The notes: generated from the sequence alone by a model not told the origin. 64,000 nt of DNA from Oscheius dolichura (GCA_932521035.1 OW051492.1:4712001-4776000); one strand, 5' to 3'; numbered from the stretch's first letter, positions 44,900 through 56,763 are shown. Numbers and translations are program-made.

Positions 44900-45240
44900 G
44901 GTGCGGCTGTTCTTCTGTGTCTACCAACCAGGTCGCTTTCCCCTTTTTTGCTACCCAACATTTCAATTGTACCGCGTGCAGGACCTCTCCCAGAGGCCGG
45001 CGCACCTGTCATGTCTCTCCCGACAGAAAATCGCGTTGTGGGCTCCGACCCACATAAAATTACGCGTCCCGTCTATTCGGGTTCATTCTTTTGTCTAAAA
45101 ATCGGGTAGTAGACACGGCCAATGGGACAGTCCACAAGGGAATCCGCCTCTTGTGACAGCCTCCCTCTAGGGAAGGTCTTCTGGCCCGGTGCCCCGATGT
45201 CCCGTGTATCCTCGGTGTCCACAGCGGTGTTTGGAATAGC
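44900..45240 (+). repeat. Dispersed repeat, copy A
   Basis: Aligns by eye with the reverse complement of 47557-47895. Shared blocks in order: GTGCGGCTGT, GTGTCTAC, CAGGTCGCTTTC, CTGTCATGTCTCTCCCGACA with GAAAAT and GCGTTGTGGG, CATTCGGGT-type text, GGGTAGTAGACACGG, CAATGGGACA, GGGAATCCGCCTCT and CACAGCGGTGTTTGGAA. I would guess around three quarters identity with small gaps. No coding function is evident. Confidence 0.8.
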
Positions 45241-47556
45241 ACTGATGGATCCGGGCATCGCGAAGGGGAGACTGGGAGTGATCGAACCCCGATACTTCTC
45301 TCGTTTGGCTAAATTCGAAGCAAGACTATTCAATCCTTGCCGGCTCTGTTCTATCGGCTCTCGCTCGTCTCTTCTATTTTCAGGCACTGCTGCTGGTGGA
45401 ACACTTGCCGGGCTCCGTTGGATCTAAATGGGCTAAAAGAGACGCGTCGGCTATTGAAGGAAGAGTATCGAGACGACAGGAATTCCCGGGCATCTCCGTC
45501 TCTCCGCCAATGGTCCGTTAGCCTTTTCCTACGGGAAGATTATCGGCATCCCGTATCCCAGCGCTATTTCTGTCCATTGAGCGTCCTCCTTCACTCCTGT
45601 CTCCTTTTCTAAAGGAGCACCACCACATAATTGTCCACAATTGCCGCTCATCCTGGATTTTGAACAAAAAGTAGAACGACCGTTCTTTGGATAAAAATGA
45701 CCCAATTGTCATTGGGCTCACAAGTCAGACTTTGGCCGGAGACCATTTCAACCACGGATGTGTAGGCCGGCCGGCTGGGTGACCCTATCGAAACAAAATT
45801 GACCTATGGCCATATTTCGACCATTATGCATGTTGGCCCTCAAAATCTCGCTCATCACCGGCTAAACGCGAGATTGGAAATCTGGTGGAAACCTGGACGG
45901 TTGAGAAGTTCGTGACCGAAATGGCATGCTGTCATAGCCCGGCTGAGCCACAGACCTCTCCTCTTCACTTGTCCACCCCGGCCAACGAACTACTCCACCT
46001 TCAAACTCTATGATTTTCGCTGATTTTTGGCTAGCCTGGCCATGCCTACTTTGTGAAATTCCGTTAGCCCCGGGGCCCTGTAATATTGCCTCGAAACGGT
46101 ACTAATCCACGTTCTTTTAGTGTCGTCCTCGTCCCCGTCTGCTGCCGTCGACATGTCTTCACAAGATTTTGAGGAGTCCACTCATGGCCAACAGCTGATT
46201 GGATAGGAGGATAACCAAAGTTTGTTAATTGTTGTATTCGCTTTGGACCAGTACACTTCCCAACGGCCAAATTGTGGAGGTGTCCTCGTCTGCCTGTTTT
46301 CAACCTAGAACAACCACATCACCATCGAATTTTTGACGATACAAATTTTGTTGACAGGCGGGATTGTATCGAGTCTAACCGCTTGTATTCTATATTGCCT
46401 GCTCGTGATAGAGGAGGAGTCTTGGAGGCACAGTGTTGTGATGATAAAGGCCTTTTTTCAGGATAGGCAGCGAGAGACGGAGGAACCTTTGGAGGAGGAG
46501 GACGGATGCCATTGGGACGAGTTGAAGCGGAGAAGAAGAATTGGAAGACCAATGTGAGGTCGGGAAGGACGGCGAGATGGAGGTAAGGCCTTTTTCAGTT
46601 TTTTATTTGTAGGTGTATCCAATAGAGGCCGGTTCCAAGAATCGCCCGGGAAGAGAATACCTTCCGTGTTTATTATCCTGTCGTGTTCCGATATTACCGA
46701 TCCGGAGCGGAGCCTATTGCCTTTTTTGGCACACTCCCGGGCAAATCTCGCAATAAATGGAACTCCCAACTTGGGGTTTCCTCTCTGTCCGAGACCAGCG
46801 ATCTCCCCCAATCTAGCCACAATAGCCGGGATAATTATTCTTTTCTTTTCAGAAAGTGGGCGCTGCTTTCTTCACTAAGCCGACTGCGCCAGATGACGGT
46901 GGCTCTCCTTCCGAAGCTACTCGAAGAAGACTGTCGTCCTTCATTTTGTGATAGGCGTACAAGCCCAGCGCGTGTGTTTTCTTCCTCCCAGGCGGTAGTA
47001 GGTGGCCAGTAGTGCATGCTGTTGTCAAAAGATTACCCCGCCGTTTCATCCTGTTCGGATTAGACAGGTCCTGACTGGTCAGCCTAGCATAGAGTGACCG
47101 GGACGATTATCTCTGCCAGTCTTCTCTTATAAAGACGGCAGGCAGCAGGCCGATGCAGGCGCCATCATGAAGGACCACGGCTTTCTTCCTGACAGCTTAG
47201 CGGAGTTTTTTTCTCAACCTCCACAAAGATCTCGTTGCTACAGGTAAGCTCGACAGTCTCCGTGCCCCGCGGTTGCGCTATCGCTGTTCTCCTCTGTCGT
47301 CCTCCTCTCCTTCGTTTCCAATTCCCTTCAATGGATTGGGACAGCAATGACTTGAACAGGGAGGTGAAAAGGCCACGTCGCTGAGGCAGCTGCTCCACGA
47401 CGTCCACCAGTTGCGTTGCCTGAAAATGGAAAAACGAACGGGGAGGAGCTATATTAAAGGACAGCGAAGAATAATTTTTAGACAGAATTTAGTCGAAAGT
47501 GTATTTTGGGTTTCGAGCGCTTCCAGTCATCCCTTTCTGACAGCTGAACCCGGAGG

Positions 47557-47895
47557 TGTGTTCCAAACACCGCTGTGGCACACCAGGGATCCAGGCAGTC
47601 GGGAGACCGGGTCAGGACTCCGTTTTGAGGCGGATTGAAGTGAGAGGCGGATTCCCTCACGACGTGTCCCATTGACCGTGTCTACTACCCAATTTTCGAG
47701 CGAAAGAAGGGGACCCGAATGGACGGGAGACGTATTTTTACGTGGGAAGAGACCCCACAACGCCATTTTCTGTCGGGAGAGACATGACAGGCTCTCGGGA
47801 AGGCTCCTGCTCGCGATTTGGTTTTTTGGATTTGGGAAAATAAGAAGAAAGCGACCTGGATTGTAGACACAGACGGTAGACAGCCGCACATTGGA
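47557..47895 (-). repeat. Dispersed repeat, copy B (inverted)
   Basis: Reverse-oriented partner of the repeat at 44900-45240, 2.3 kb away. A short frame in both copies reads CLSRQK[IM]ALW, but stops and gaps interrupt it. The pair could be two independent insertions of an unclassified element or an inverted duplication. Confidence 0.8.
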
Positions 47896-49430
47896 GAAAC
47901 AGTCGTAAAAGGGACCCCCATTGGCCCGACCAATCTCGACACAATAGAACCAGTGACAATCCGATTAGGATGCCGTTTGTGACCTGTGAGAAAAAGTAGT
48001 TGGAATGACCGGTCTCTGCAACCCCCTTCCCCGAGACTAACCTCAAATGTTGCATCTTTTCCCGTGGAACTTCGTAGCCTCCGTTCCTCTTTACAATCGC
48101 TCTTTCTTTTTCCCGGTTGACAATGTCTCGTTGCCTTCTGGTCCATCCAACTCTCTGTCGTTTCGCCGTGCTCATGAGCCCTGCTGCTCGTTCCAGCTGT
48201 TACCTGCCAGACTTGTGATTGTGTCCTATTCTCATTTACGGCTGGAGAGACCTTGAGATTGGAAGAAGGACAGCAGTCAGCATCATCTTTGTTCCAAGTT
48301 GGAATTAGCCTTTCTTTCTAGAGCCAGTCTGAATACGTTAGTGTGCTCGGAGAAGAACCGAAGACTCACCCTCTGCGTAGTTGAAAAGGAGGGAGAAGTT
48401 CTGATCTCCACCAAAACAACTAAGCTGGGCCATTTTCCTTTTAGTGTGCCGGAGAAGTCTATGAACTCATTCCAATCGAAGGAGAACGGGGACGGGATGG
48501 ATGCTTGCTTCTTCCATATCGGGAGGATGGGGGAGGATGGGTTTTTTTTTCTGGAAGAAGATCATTAGTGTGCTTGGAAAGCAGTCAAAACTCATCGTCT
48601 GAGACGGTAAAAAGGAAACATGGCAGAGCCATTTCAGCGGGAGACCCATCCTCCTTACAAGCAGACTCATTCTGAAGCTATCCTCTTCATTTGATCTATC
48701 TTCCGAATCTCATCCTTGACCAGAGTCATCCTTCCTACGAAACTCCTCGTCCTCCACGCCGTCATCTCTTGTCGTCCTCTCCATACCTAAAATTCCAATA
48801 TGTTCCCATTTTATCCGCGGCTCACCATCATCCAGCACCTGTCCCCCTGGAGACATCTGCTATCTCCCGGGCATCCACTCGGCAGACGACAGTGGGCGTC
48901 TTCCTGAACCCACACTGTCTCGGTAAGACAGCTATAGTTTTCATCTGAAGTTTCGCCTTCTGACAAAGCACCAATTCGCCCCCTCCACTTTGGAGGCTAA
49001 AAAAGGAACTTCTCTCTCCAAAGGAAGGACAACATCTTGGCAGAGTCTTCATCTTCGGATCATTCTGAATCGGACTCGATATCTCCACAGCTTATCGACT
49101 TCTTCCACAAATGTTCCAGACATCAACCATCCCAACCAAGACATCCTGAACGAATATTGTCCGCAGAGTAAGGATGAGAAGAAAAGGGACATCCCTTGTG
49201 AAGATGGCAGGCCCCCGTCCACGGAGGCCCACCTCGCCTGCCAGCTGGCCACCCGTCATCCTCCACAGTAGCCATCTTCCTAAGATAGTTAGCTTATTCC
49301 TGATGACTTCAATCTGTCTCACCATCAACCAGATCGGTTCCCAGCAGAGACCACCGCAGTCTCCCGTCTGTCTCTCGTCGGCTCGGCCATCCACCGCCCT
49401 AAATGGCCTAAACGCAGCGGATTACGCGCT

Positions 49431-49533
49431 GTTAGTTGCAGTTAGTATTGTTAGTTAGGTTAATAGTGTTAGTTAGGTTAGTAGGTCAGTAATGTTAGTA
49501 GGGTCAGTAGTGTTAGTAAGGGTTAATAAGGTG
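49431..49533. repeat. Degenerate GTTAGT/TTAGG-like tandem repeat
   Basis: About 100 bases built from variants of GTTAGT, TTAGGT and GTCAGTAG with spacing of 6-12 bases. The G/T strand bias recalls telomere-like sequence, but the unit is too irregular to call it telomeric. Confidence 0.8.
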
Positions 49534-49773
49534 AGTAAAGCGCCCTGAACAGCGCGGGAAGAGGGCCAACTGGCCCAAATCCAGGGAGCGCGCGCTACCT
49601 AGAAGGGGTCGCCTGTGGGGGAGCAAAAAAGGAGGAAGAGCAGCGGGAGCCGTTGAGGAGTAAGAAGAAGGAGACCACCACCCCTCCCGCCGGTGATCCC
49701 GACCGAACCACACACATTTAGAGAAGCGGGCACTTTTGGAGACAGGGGGCGTCCAGTGGTCCAACGTCTCTGG

Positions 49774-49840
49774 CCTTTTTTTTCTTTTTCTTTTTCTTTT
49801 TTTTCTTTTTCTTTTTCTTTTTTTTCTTTTTCTTTTTTTC
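49774..49840. repeat. Polypyrimidine (CTTTTT)n tract
   Basis: A 67-base run made only of T and single C, with C about every six to nine bases. Simple sequence repeat. Confidence 0.95.
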
Positions 49841-51138
49841 TGTCCATGTACCGTTTACTGTAGATATTGTGTTGTCTTTCTTCTCCTCTTCTTTTTCGGT
49901 CCTTCCTGTCCAAATTCAAATTGCGGTGGTTGCCCTTGTCGTCGCGACTGGTTCATTTCCGTCGTCCCTCCAAATTTGGTCCAAATTGGTCAAGTTCAGC
50001 TGCTGGTTCTCCTCGTGGTGATTGTGGAACAGCTTCGAGATGTTTCTTCGTGGTTCCTCTTCCATTGGTGTCGGCGTTTTGGCGTCCTGTCTCCGGATCC
50101 ATGGTTGTGTCCATTGTCCATTATTTTTTCAATAAATTTTATTTTTTCTTTTCTTCTTTTTTTTAGTTTCCCAGGAGACATCTGATGTCTCACCCCCCAG
50201 CCGCTTGGTCAGAGCGCGCAACTTATGAGCCTGCCTCCTACGGGATGTGTCTCCGGGTCGGGGAGGAAAGAAAAACAAAACAGCCATCAGAACTTGGCTG
50301 GGGATTGGATCGGGTGGTAGACGGCAGAGAGGCAGCTACTCGGGACGGGCCATCTTCTCATCGGCCAATGAAGGGCCGGCATCGTCTCGTTGGCTGGAGA
50401 CGGGAAGAAGAAGACGGAAAGGCGAAGATCGGCGGCAGACGGCTTGACCCAGGAATAAAGAAGATCCTCCAGAACCAGTTAACATTCCAAATCTCCCAGA
50501 GGCAGAGGGGAAGAGTCGACTCCCGAAGAGCCCAGAGACTGTTCCCTATCGGCAGAGCTCAAGGTCTGCCCGATAACCGCGCACTGGGAAGGCTCGACGG
50601 GCGCCGAGGAGGCGAGGGGGAGGGCAGCGGGTGGCCGGAGATTCGCTGGCGGACTCTTTTCATATTATATATTTTGTTTTTTTCTTTTTTTTATTCTTCT
50701 TCCCGCCAGATTAGTCTTAGCCATGGGACGCCCCCATCCGCGCGAGAAAAGAGAGAAGTGGTCGGGGGGACACCTTGAGGCGGCGGTCATTGGGGTGGTG
50801 GCTGGCCGCTTGGGCATCTTTTCAAAGGAAGACCCCCTGGCTCCCGCGCAATTCTAAATTTGAAACAGAGAAGGCGACCCCCTCTAGGTAGAAAAAAGAA
50901 GCGACCTGAACACGTCCGGGCGGTCCAGAGGCACAGGTCATCCTCCCAATACAATTTCGGTCCAATCTCCTTTAGATGAAGAATTTCCACACAATGGAGA
51001 AGAAGGCGAAGTCTTTGAACTGAAAACGGCACGGTTAGAATTTCAGAAGAAGATGGAAACTGACCGACTCCACGTGGATGTCCAATTCGCTGGCGAGGCT
51101 CGGCCAGTTACTGTCCTCCCGGCAGCTGGCTCCCGGCT

Positions 51139-51870
51139 TTGAGGATGGACGACGACGATGGAACGCGGCTGGGGGACGACTCAGTCAGAATACCTGGAAA
51201 CGACTCAATTTGTAAGGAATGGAGGAGACAGACGGACCTGATAGTCCCGTTCCATCCTATCTCCGGCTGTCCAGCTGTCCCTCCTCTTGCCATCTCCTCG
51301 GGCCAACGTGTCCCTCGGAGTCATAGCGGCAAGTCTAGAAATGTCTCCGGTAATGACTTCTATTCAGAGATCTACCTCAAAATCGGGCGGAGGGAATCGA
51401 ATCCTATCCCAAATGGCCAATCTGCTAGCTATAGGGATCTGCTTCAAAGGGCGTCTCGGTCCGTCTTCTCATCCTTGTCCATCGTCTGGTCGGGAGGATG
51501 GCGCTTCTATTCTTGTTACCAATCTCCAGCCGATATCCCATATCATCATCGGCTTCGGCAGAGTCGGTCCCTTGGCTCTGGTGGTCTGGCTGTCGTCTTT
51601 CCGGTTCTGTCTCCAGCTGTCCTTCTTCTTTTTCCCGTCGACATACGCTTCCAATCGTCTGCTTCTAACGGAGAAGGAAGAGAATTTCGACAGCCCGTCC
51701 AATCTCAGAATACAGGGCATCCGGACACATCCATCCGTTGGCCGGGAAGAGCTGCTCTCTCTGAAGTGACTTTGTTAGACGTCTCCGTGCAGTTACCTAC
51801 TTCTCGAAACGAAGCACACTACTCTGCCGCCCAAGATAGCGTGACTGTTCACCAAACAGCTTGGAGGTGA
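51139..51870 (+). CDS. Long open frame, doubtful
   Basis: A 243-codon frame without stop in a region that otherwise lacks genes. A second overlapping plus frame (51287-51769, 160 codons) and a Gln/Glu-rich minus frame are open too, so the choice of strand is unclear. No motif, signal peptide or splice evidence supports it. The openness may reflect a decayed or fast-evolving gene. Confidence 0.2.
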   Translation: MRMDDDDGTRLGDDSVRIPGNDSICKEWRRQTDLIVPFHPISGCPAVPPLAISSGQRVPRSHSGKSRNVSGNDFYSEIYLKIGRRESNPIPNGQSASYRDLLQRASRSVFSSLSIVWSGGWRFYSCYQSPADIPYHHRLRQSRSLGSGGLAVVFPVLSPAVLLLFPVDIRFQSSASNGEGREFRQPVQSQNTGHPDTSIRWPGRAALSEVTLLDVSVQLPTSRNEAHYSAAQDSVTVHQTAWR

Positions 51871-52129
51871 AGGACGGAAGGCAGACGACGATGGAGGAAG
51901 ACGGGAAACGGAAGGCGGGCAGGATAGGACTGTAAAATTAGAGTTTCTAGGGGTCACAAAGGTTTTTTGTTCTATCTCTTCCTATCTTCTGATTCAAATT
52001 CTTGTGTTGTTCGCCTATTGCGCGCCCCTTCTAGTTCCAACCAGTTTACCGACCCGTCAAAAGCGAAACGCCCGACAAGATAGAGGGAACTCACCAAATT
52101 TGTGGAGGCTCTTGGGTACGCCGTGGCAC

Positions 52130-54218
52130 TTAGTGCCTGTAGACGCCGGCGCGGCGGCGGAAACGGGGAGCAGGAGCGACCGGCGCGTCCGGAATGGCGT
52201 CGGTGAGCTCGTCGATCCGGCCGACGAGAATGTCCAGCCGCCTCTCGACGTCTAGGCCCACAACCAGAGGCAGCTCCTTCCTCATCCTGATGAGAGTGCT
52301 GCGTTTGCGGTTCAGCCCCTGGACGATGTCGAGCAGCGTCGTGTCCCCAGTGTAGGCCTCGCAGACTTCCTGGATGTCGGTCATCCTCTCCTGGAGAGAC
52401 TCGAGGACGCGCTCGATCTGAAAGGTTTGTTTTTTATAACGAATTTGGTCATATCCAACCCTGTTCAGGACTCTCTGCCTCGTGGGGATGATGAGCCGGG
52501 CAGGAGCAGGTGGCACGGGAACAGGAGCAACCGGCATCTGGACGATGGCGACTGGCGCAGCCGGCACCTTCTTGGCCGCGGGGTCCTCGTCGTCTCGGAC
52601 GGCTCCTCGCTTGCGGCTTGGCGTGGGGGTGGAGGGAGCTGGCTCCAGGATCTTCTTCTTCTTCCAGGGCTCCTCTTCATCGTCGGGGGTGGCTGCCCGT
52701 TTCCTGGGACTGGGTGTGGCTGGAGGCGTCGGCGTCTTGGCCACTTCTGGAGGAATGACGGCCAACATCCGATTCCACTGGTCGTCGGCGTCTGGATTGG
52801 GAGCAGCTCCGAAGCTTTCGTCTGCTCCTTTCGGCTGCTGGAAGCTGTCCCAGGCGTCGCCCTCAGCTGACTGGTAGTCGGGCGGGGGGAAGAGGACGTC
52901 CCCGTCGAATTCGCCGGCCTCCTGGAAGTCGTTGAAGGCGTCGTCTTCATTCTGCTGGCCGAAGACGTCGGTGGACGTGGTCTCCTCCAGTGAGCGGCGC
53001 AGCTGGCTGGTGTCCGTCGTGGTCGATGTCTCCGCTGCAGCTTTCCTCGGAGTCTCCTGCACCATCAGTCCAAGCTGCTCCAGTCCATGGTAGACGTACG
53101 GGGCTTGGCGGAGACTTCCATCGGTGATGATGTCATCCGGGACATGGGCCGTTCCTCCATCGCTGACTCGGATCTCCTTCGGTGCCGAGAGGTGGTTGCA
53201 GGAGTTAGGGTGCTGGCGGGCGCGGCGGATCCCGTTCGGACTGTACAGCTCCGCGTCCTTCAGGTCCTGCTTGTCCTCCCGAGCCATATTGTTGACGAGG
53301 CGGACGGTCCTCTTGGCCCAGAGCGGATTCGGCTCCTCATTGGGCGGCAGCTGGTGCTCGATGCCCATCTCCCTCATCCAGCGGTCATTGTCGTCCTCGG
53401 CCTCCTCGTCCGTCGTCGGGTTGCAGAAAGAATGCTCCGACGGGTTCTATAATTGATGATTTTAGGATTAAAAGAAGAGAGAAGAAAACAAAAACGAAGA
53501 AGAAAAGAAAAGTACAAACCTTCTGGCAGCTGAGGAAGCTCCTTTCTCCCTGACTGGAGGACGTCTCGGCGGAGCGGGCCGTGGCGATGTCCTTCTCGGC
53601 GACGGCGGCAGCAGCATACGCCTTGGCGAGGGAGAGAGCGGCGGTAGCGAGACGGTCGGCTCTGGCGACAAGATCCTCGGGACCTCCTCCATGTCCCGGC
53701 TCAGCCCCGACCCCAACAAGACCCCCCTGGCACACAGCCTCCCCACCCCCAACGACAACCCCCTGGCACACAGCCTCCCCACCCCCAACGACAACCCCCT
53801 GGCACACAGCCTCCCCACCCCCAACGACAACCCCCTGGCACACAGCCTCCCCACCCCCAACGACAACCCCCTGGCACACAGCCTCCCCACCCCCAACGAC
53901 AACCCCCTGGCACACAGCCTCCCCACCCCCAACGACAACCCCCTGGCACACAGCCTCCCCACCCCCAACGACAACCCCCTGGCACACAGCCTCCCCACCC
54001 CCAACGACAACCCCCTGGCACACAGCCTCCCCACCCCCAACGACAACCCCCTGGCACACAGCCCTACCACCACCCGGGCACACAGCCCTACCACCACCCG
54101 GGCACACAGCCCTCAACTGACCTTCGGAAAAATTATACTGCGCGGTCGGACTTCCGGGGGTCCTACCACGAGGAGCAAAGCTCGGAGAACGCTTCGAAGA
54201 CGAAGTAGAGTTGGCCAT
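52130..54218 (-). CDS. Low-complexity protein with 12-residue repeats, unrecognised
   Basis: About 650 residues. Start MANSTSSSKRSPSFAPRGRT, with a TTTTCAG four bases upstream. Then nine copies of a 12-residue Gly/Val/Cys repeat (CQGVVVGGGEAV), an Ala-rich helix (ATAALSLAKAYAAAAVAEKD), and after a 73-nt intron a long acidic/Pro-rich region with two nuclear-localisation-like clusters (PWKKKK; PSRKRG). The C terminus is helical (VLESLQERMTDIQEVCEAYT). Phe-acidic motifs DDAFNDFQ and DAWDSFQ resemble those that bind gamma-ear or appendage domains of clathrin adaptors. A 42-nt in-frame intron is likely near 52423-52464. No family is recognised. Confidence 0.7.
53737..54060. repeat. 36-bp minisatellite, nine identical units
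   Basis: Nine tandem copies of a 36-bp unit beginning CACAGCCTCCCCACCCCCAA on the plus strand, without visible differences. It is flanked on the high side by copies of a related 24-bp unit (ACCACCCGGGCACACAGCCCT type). The array is in frame with the host gene on the minus strand and adds 12 residues per unit. Confidence 0.95.
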
Positions 54219-54853
54219 TGTTCTGAAAATGAGGTTATTAGTACGTTTCTTTCTCTCTCGGGGTTTTAAAAATAGAAAATATAAAAAAAACGACCGCCAC
54301 TCACCGAGAACAATACAGGGTGACGATAATTGACAGGACACGTTAATCCAGGATATTGTCATTGTGGCTTTTTCCTGTCTCTCTCTCCGGCTTTAGCTAG
54401 GGGCTTCCTTTGTTTAGAGGAGACAGAGGAGGAACCGAATGGGATGCGGTGACTGTCTCATAGGGGTTCATATTGGAAACAAGGTTTAACATGGAAAATT
54501 CTTGGTTTAAAATGTTTATCTTTGGGTGTTAAAGCTAGGAGTTCGTGAGACAGGTTCGGAGACGAGGAGCGGCGGGGAACGCATTGTCTGCATCGGAGTG
54601 GTACGCAGTTGTCCCCCAAGAAACACGGAGGCTTTCCTCTGTAAAGGGGCCTTTGGATGGCTCGAGGACTCGCCTTCTCCTCGGGGACGGTCAGTCATCG
54701 GATGTCTAGGTGGACAGCGAGAACCTGGGGGAACAGCTAGTCATAATGATCAAAGAGGTTAAATTTGTATTCATTTTTTGCGATAAGTGAAGAGACTAGG
54801 AATGACAAGGGACCCATTGGAGGCAATTTGTACCAGTGCTGGATAACCCGAAT
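54219..54853. other. Intergenic region
   Basis: Between the low-complexity gene and the SLC7 gene, both minus strand. No gene is supported; the open frames at 54516-54762 on both strands lack motifs. Confidence 0.5.
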
Positions 54854-56763
54854 CTATTCGAGAAGAGCGGACGGGCTGCGCCGTCGATGGAGATCGTCCT
54901 CCCCATTCAGAACGGGAAGTTCCACGTCCACCGGCTCCTTGACGTCTTGATGAACAGCCTGGTGAATCTCAGAGCTCAACAAGCGACAGGTGATACTGGA
55001 CAGCCAGTCTGAAAAGGGGGATTCGACGGGGGAGAGGAGTAGGACCTACTGTTTAACTTGACGAGAACAGTGGGGAGTTTCTTGGGATAGATGAAGGCAC
55101 AGTAGAGGACAAGACCAGACGCGACGATGGCCATCCCGATGAGCGTGACCTATAAGAGAAATTGAGGCTACTCATGAAGATAAACTAACCAAAAATTGAG
55201 TGAATATGATGATGGCCAGGGGGATAACGAGAGAGATCAAGAAGACGACTCCGATCAGGGAAGGAATCCTCAGCACCCCTAAAAGATCAGTTGATAACAA
55301 TTAGAAAGAAGAACATACCCGGATCCACTTCCAGTTTCTTCGTCTTTATGTAGAACAGGGCTACCATAGTCGTCAGTTTCTGACTCCACATCACAAACGA
55401 GACGTAATTTATGACGGTTTCGACGTCGATGAATGTCATGCCTATGCAAATGCTCATCTGCAGAAGAAGGGCCGCCCGATAAGAGCCTGTCTTCGCGTGG
55501 ACAACTGACAGGAAAGCGGGCAGGTCGCCCTGATGGGCTGCCTGGAAGATAGTCCTCGAGGAACAGAAGATCTCCGCATTGACAGTTCCGAGCAACATAA
55601 CCGCCGTGGCAAAGGGGACGAGAGCCCCGAAGAGCGGGGAACTGGCTTGGGCAAAATCCTGAATGTTTTGGAGATGGAACAGAACAAGAGGAGACCCACA
55701 GCTGCGACGGCCTTTGACTCCAACACTTTCTGCGGGCCGAGGACGACAAAGAATGAGACGTTTACCATAATATAGGTGACGGTGATGGCAAGGAGACTTC
55801 CGATTAAAGCGATCGGCAAAGTTCTGGTCATTTTGTAAAAGGAAAAAAAAGGGGAATAAACCTGCGTGGATTCTTGACACTGGGGATTCCGTAGCTGAGG
55901 ACATCCCACCCGGCATAGGCCCAGAGACCGTTGTACAATGCCATGGCCAGGTTTCCGGCATTGGTGTCCCGCTGCTTGACTGGCTCATTAAACTTCTCCC
56001 CACCAACTAAAGAAAATAAGATTAGAAACCCACTGGCTTACCTGTGAAAAGGTAAGAATACGCTCCGATGCCGATGATCGTCGCCAAGACGGCTGTTTTG
56101 GCCACGGTCACAACAATTTGGAAGCGGGAAGCGAACTTCTCCAGACTGAGAAAGTTCAAAACGGAACAAAACACTGAAAATAATAGAACCAATTGGTGAA
56201 GGAACTTACCAATGAGCATTATCCCGATGGCATGCTCCAGGGTGTCTTTGTAGGTTGGGTCGATGTGGACGTAGGGCTCGAGACCCTGAACTATAAAAGA
56301 AGAGGTTATAAAGGAGGAGAAGAGGAAACTCACCGAGGTATTCACCAAAGGCGACGGCTTGGACCGAGGTCGACCCGGGGAAGGTGAAGAGACAAGTCAC
56401 CAACATAAAGCAAAAGGCCAGGGCCTTCCATCCGACGAACGACTGGTACGAGTAGTCTCCTCCGTCCGAGGGTATCGCCGTGGCCAGCTCAATGTACGAA
56501 ATGCCACCTGAAGAGGTTCTTTTTTTAGTTTTCGGGGAAGATACCCAGCAGGGAGATCAGGCCAGAAATTAACCAGATAAGAAGGGAAATAGAGGCACTT
56601 CTGGTATAATCGAGGACAAAGACGGGAGTGATGAAGATTCCCGAGCCGATAATAACTCCTGGTAATTTTTGAATCTCTTTGAATCTCGTTCTCCGGACCT
56701 ACCTATAACATAGGAGATACAGGCCAGCAACCCCATCTGGTTGCTGGAAGCAGGGGATACCAT
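54854..56763 (-). CDS. SLC7-family amino-acid transporter (LAT type)
   Basis: APC-superfamily transporter of about 490 residues with twelve predicted helices in the plasma membrane. The start MVSPASSNQMGLLACISYVI leads to the TM1 substrate motif IIGSGIFITPVFVLDYT. Then come ALAFCFMLVTCLFTFPGSTS, SVQAVAFGEYLG, YAGWDVLSYGIPSVKNPRRT (TM6 and the loop after it), VNAEIFCSSRTIFQAAHQGD and LPAFLSVVHAK, the typical TM8 text of light chains that pair with a 4F2-type heavy chain. The tail is hydrophilic. About ten introns near 40 nt. A dead copy of its third-exon region lies at 3936-4175. Confidence 0.92.

Larger units (their letters stand above)
44687..52129. other. Repeat-bearing stretch without recognised genes
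   Basis: About 7.4 kb with no gene I can name. It contains an inverted pair of 340-bp repeats (44900-45240 and 47557-47895), a degenerate GTTAGT repeat (49431-49533), a polypyrimidine run (49774-49840) and A/T runs near 50126-50165. Open frames that might be exons include 46333-46557 (plus, one hydrophobic helix then an acidic tail), 47165-47407 (minus, after a TTTTCAG) and 51139-51870 (plus, 243 codons). None shows family motifs. Confidence 0.5.

Noticed and set aside
45270-45370. Possible tRNA on the minus strand (GGGGTTCGATCAC)
   Set aside because: Only a B-box-like string; the T-stem does not pair and no A-box lies at the right distance.
50190-50260. tRNA- or SINE-like stretch (GCTTGGTCAGAGCGCGCAAC)
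   Set aside because: It resembles an A-box and D-arm, but the anticodon stem does not pair and the B-box is poor; no acceptor stem was found.
53581-54269. Plus-strand frames of 179-192 codons over the minisatellite
   Set aside because: They are open only because the 36-bp unit lacks stops; the minus-strand frame joins both flanking exons in phase.
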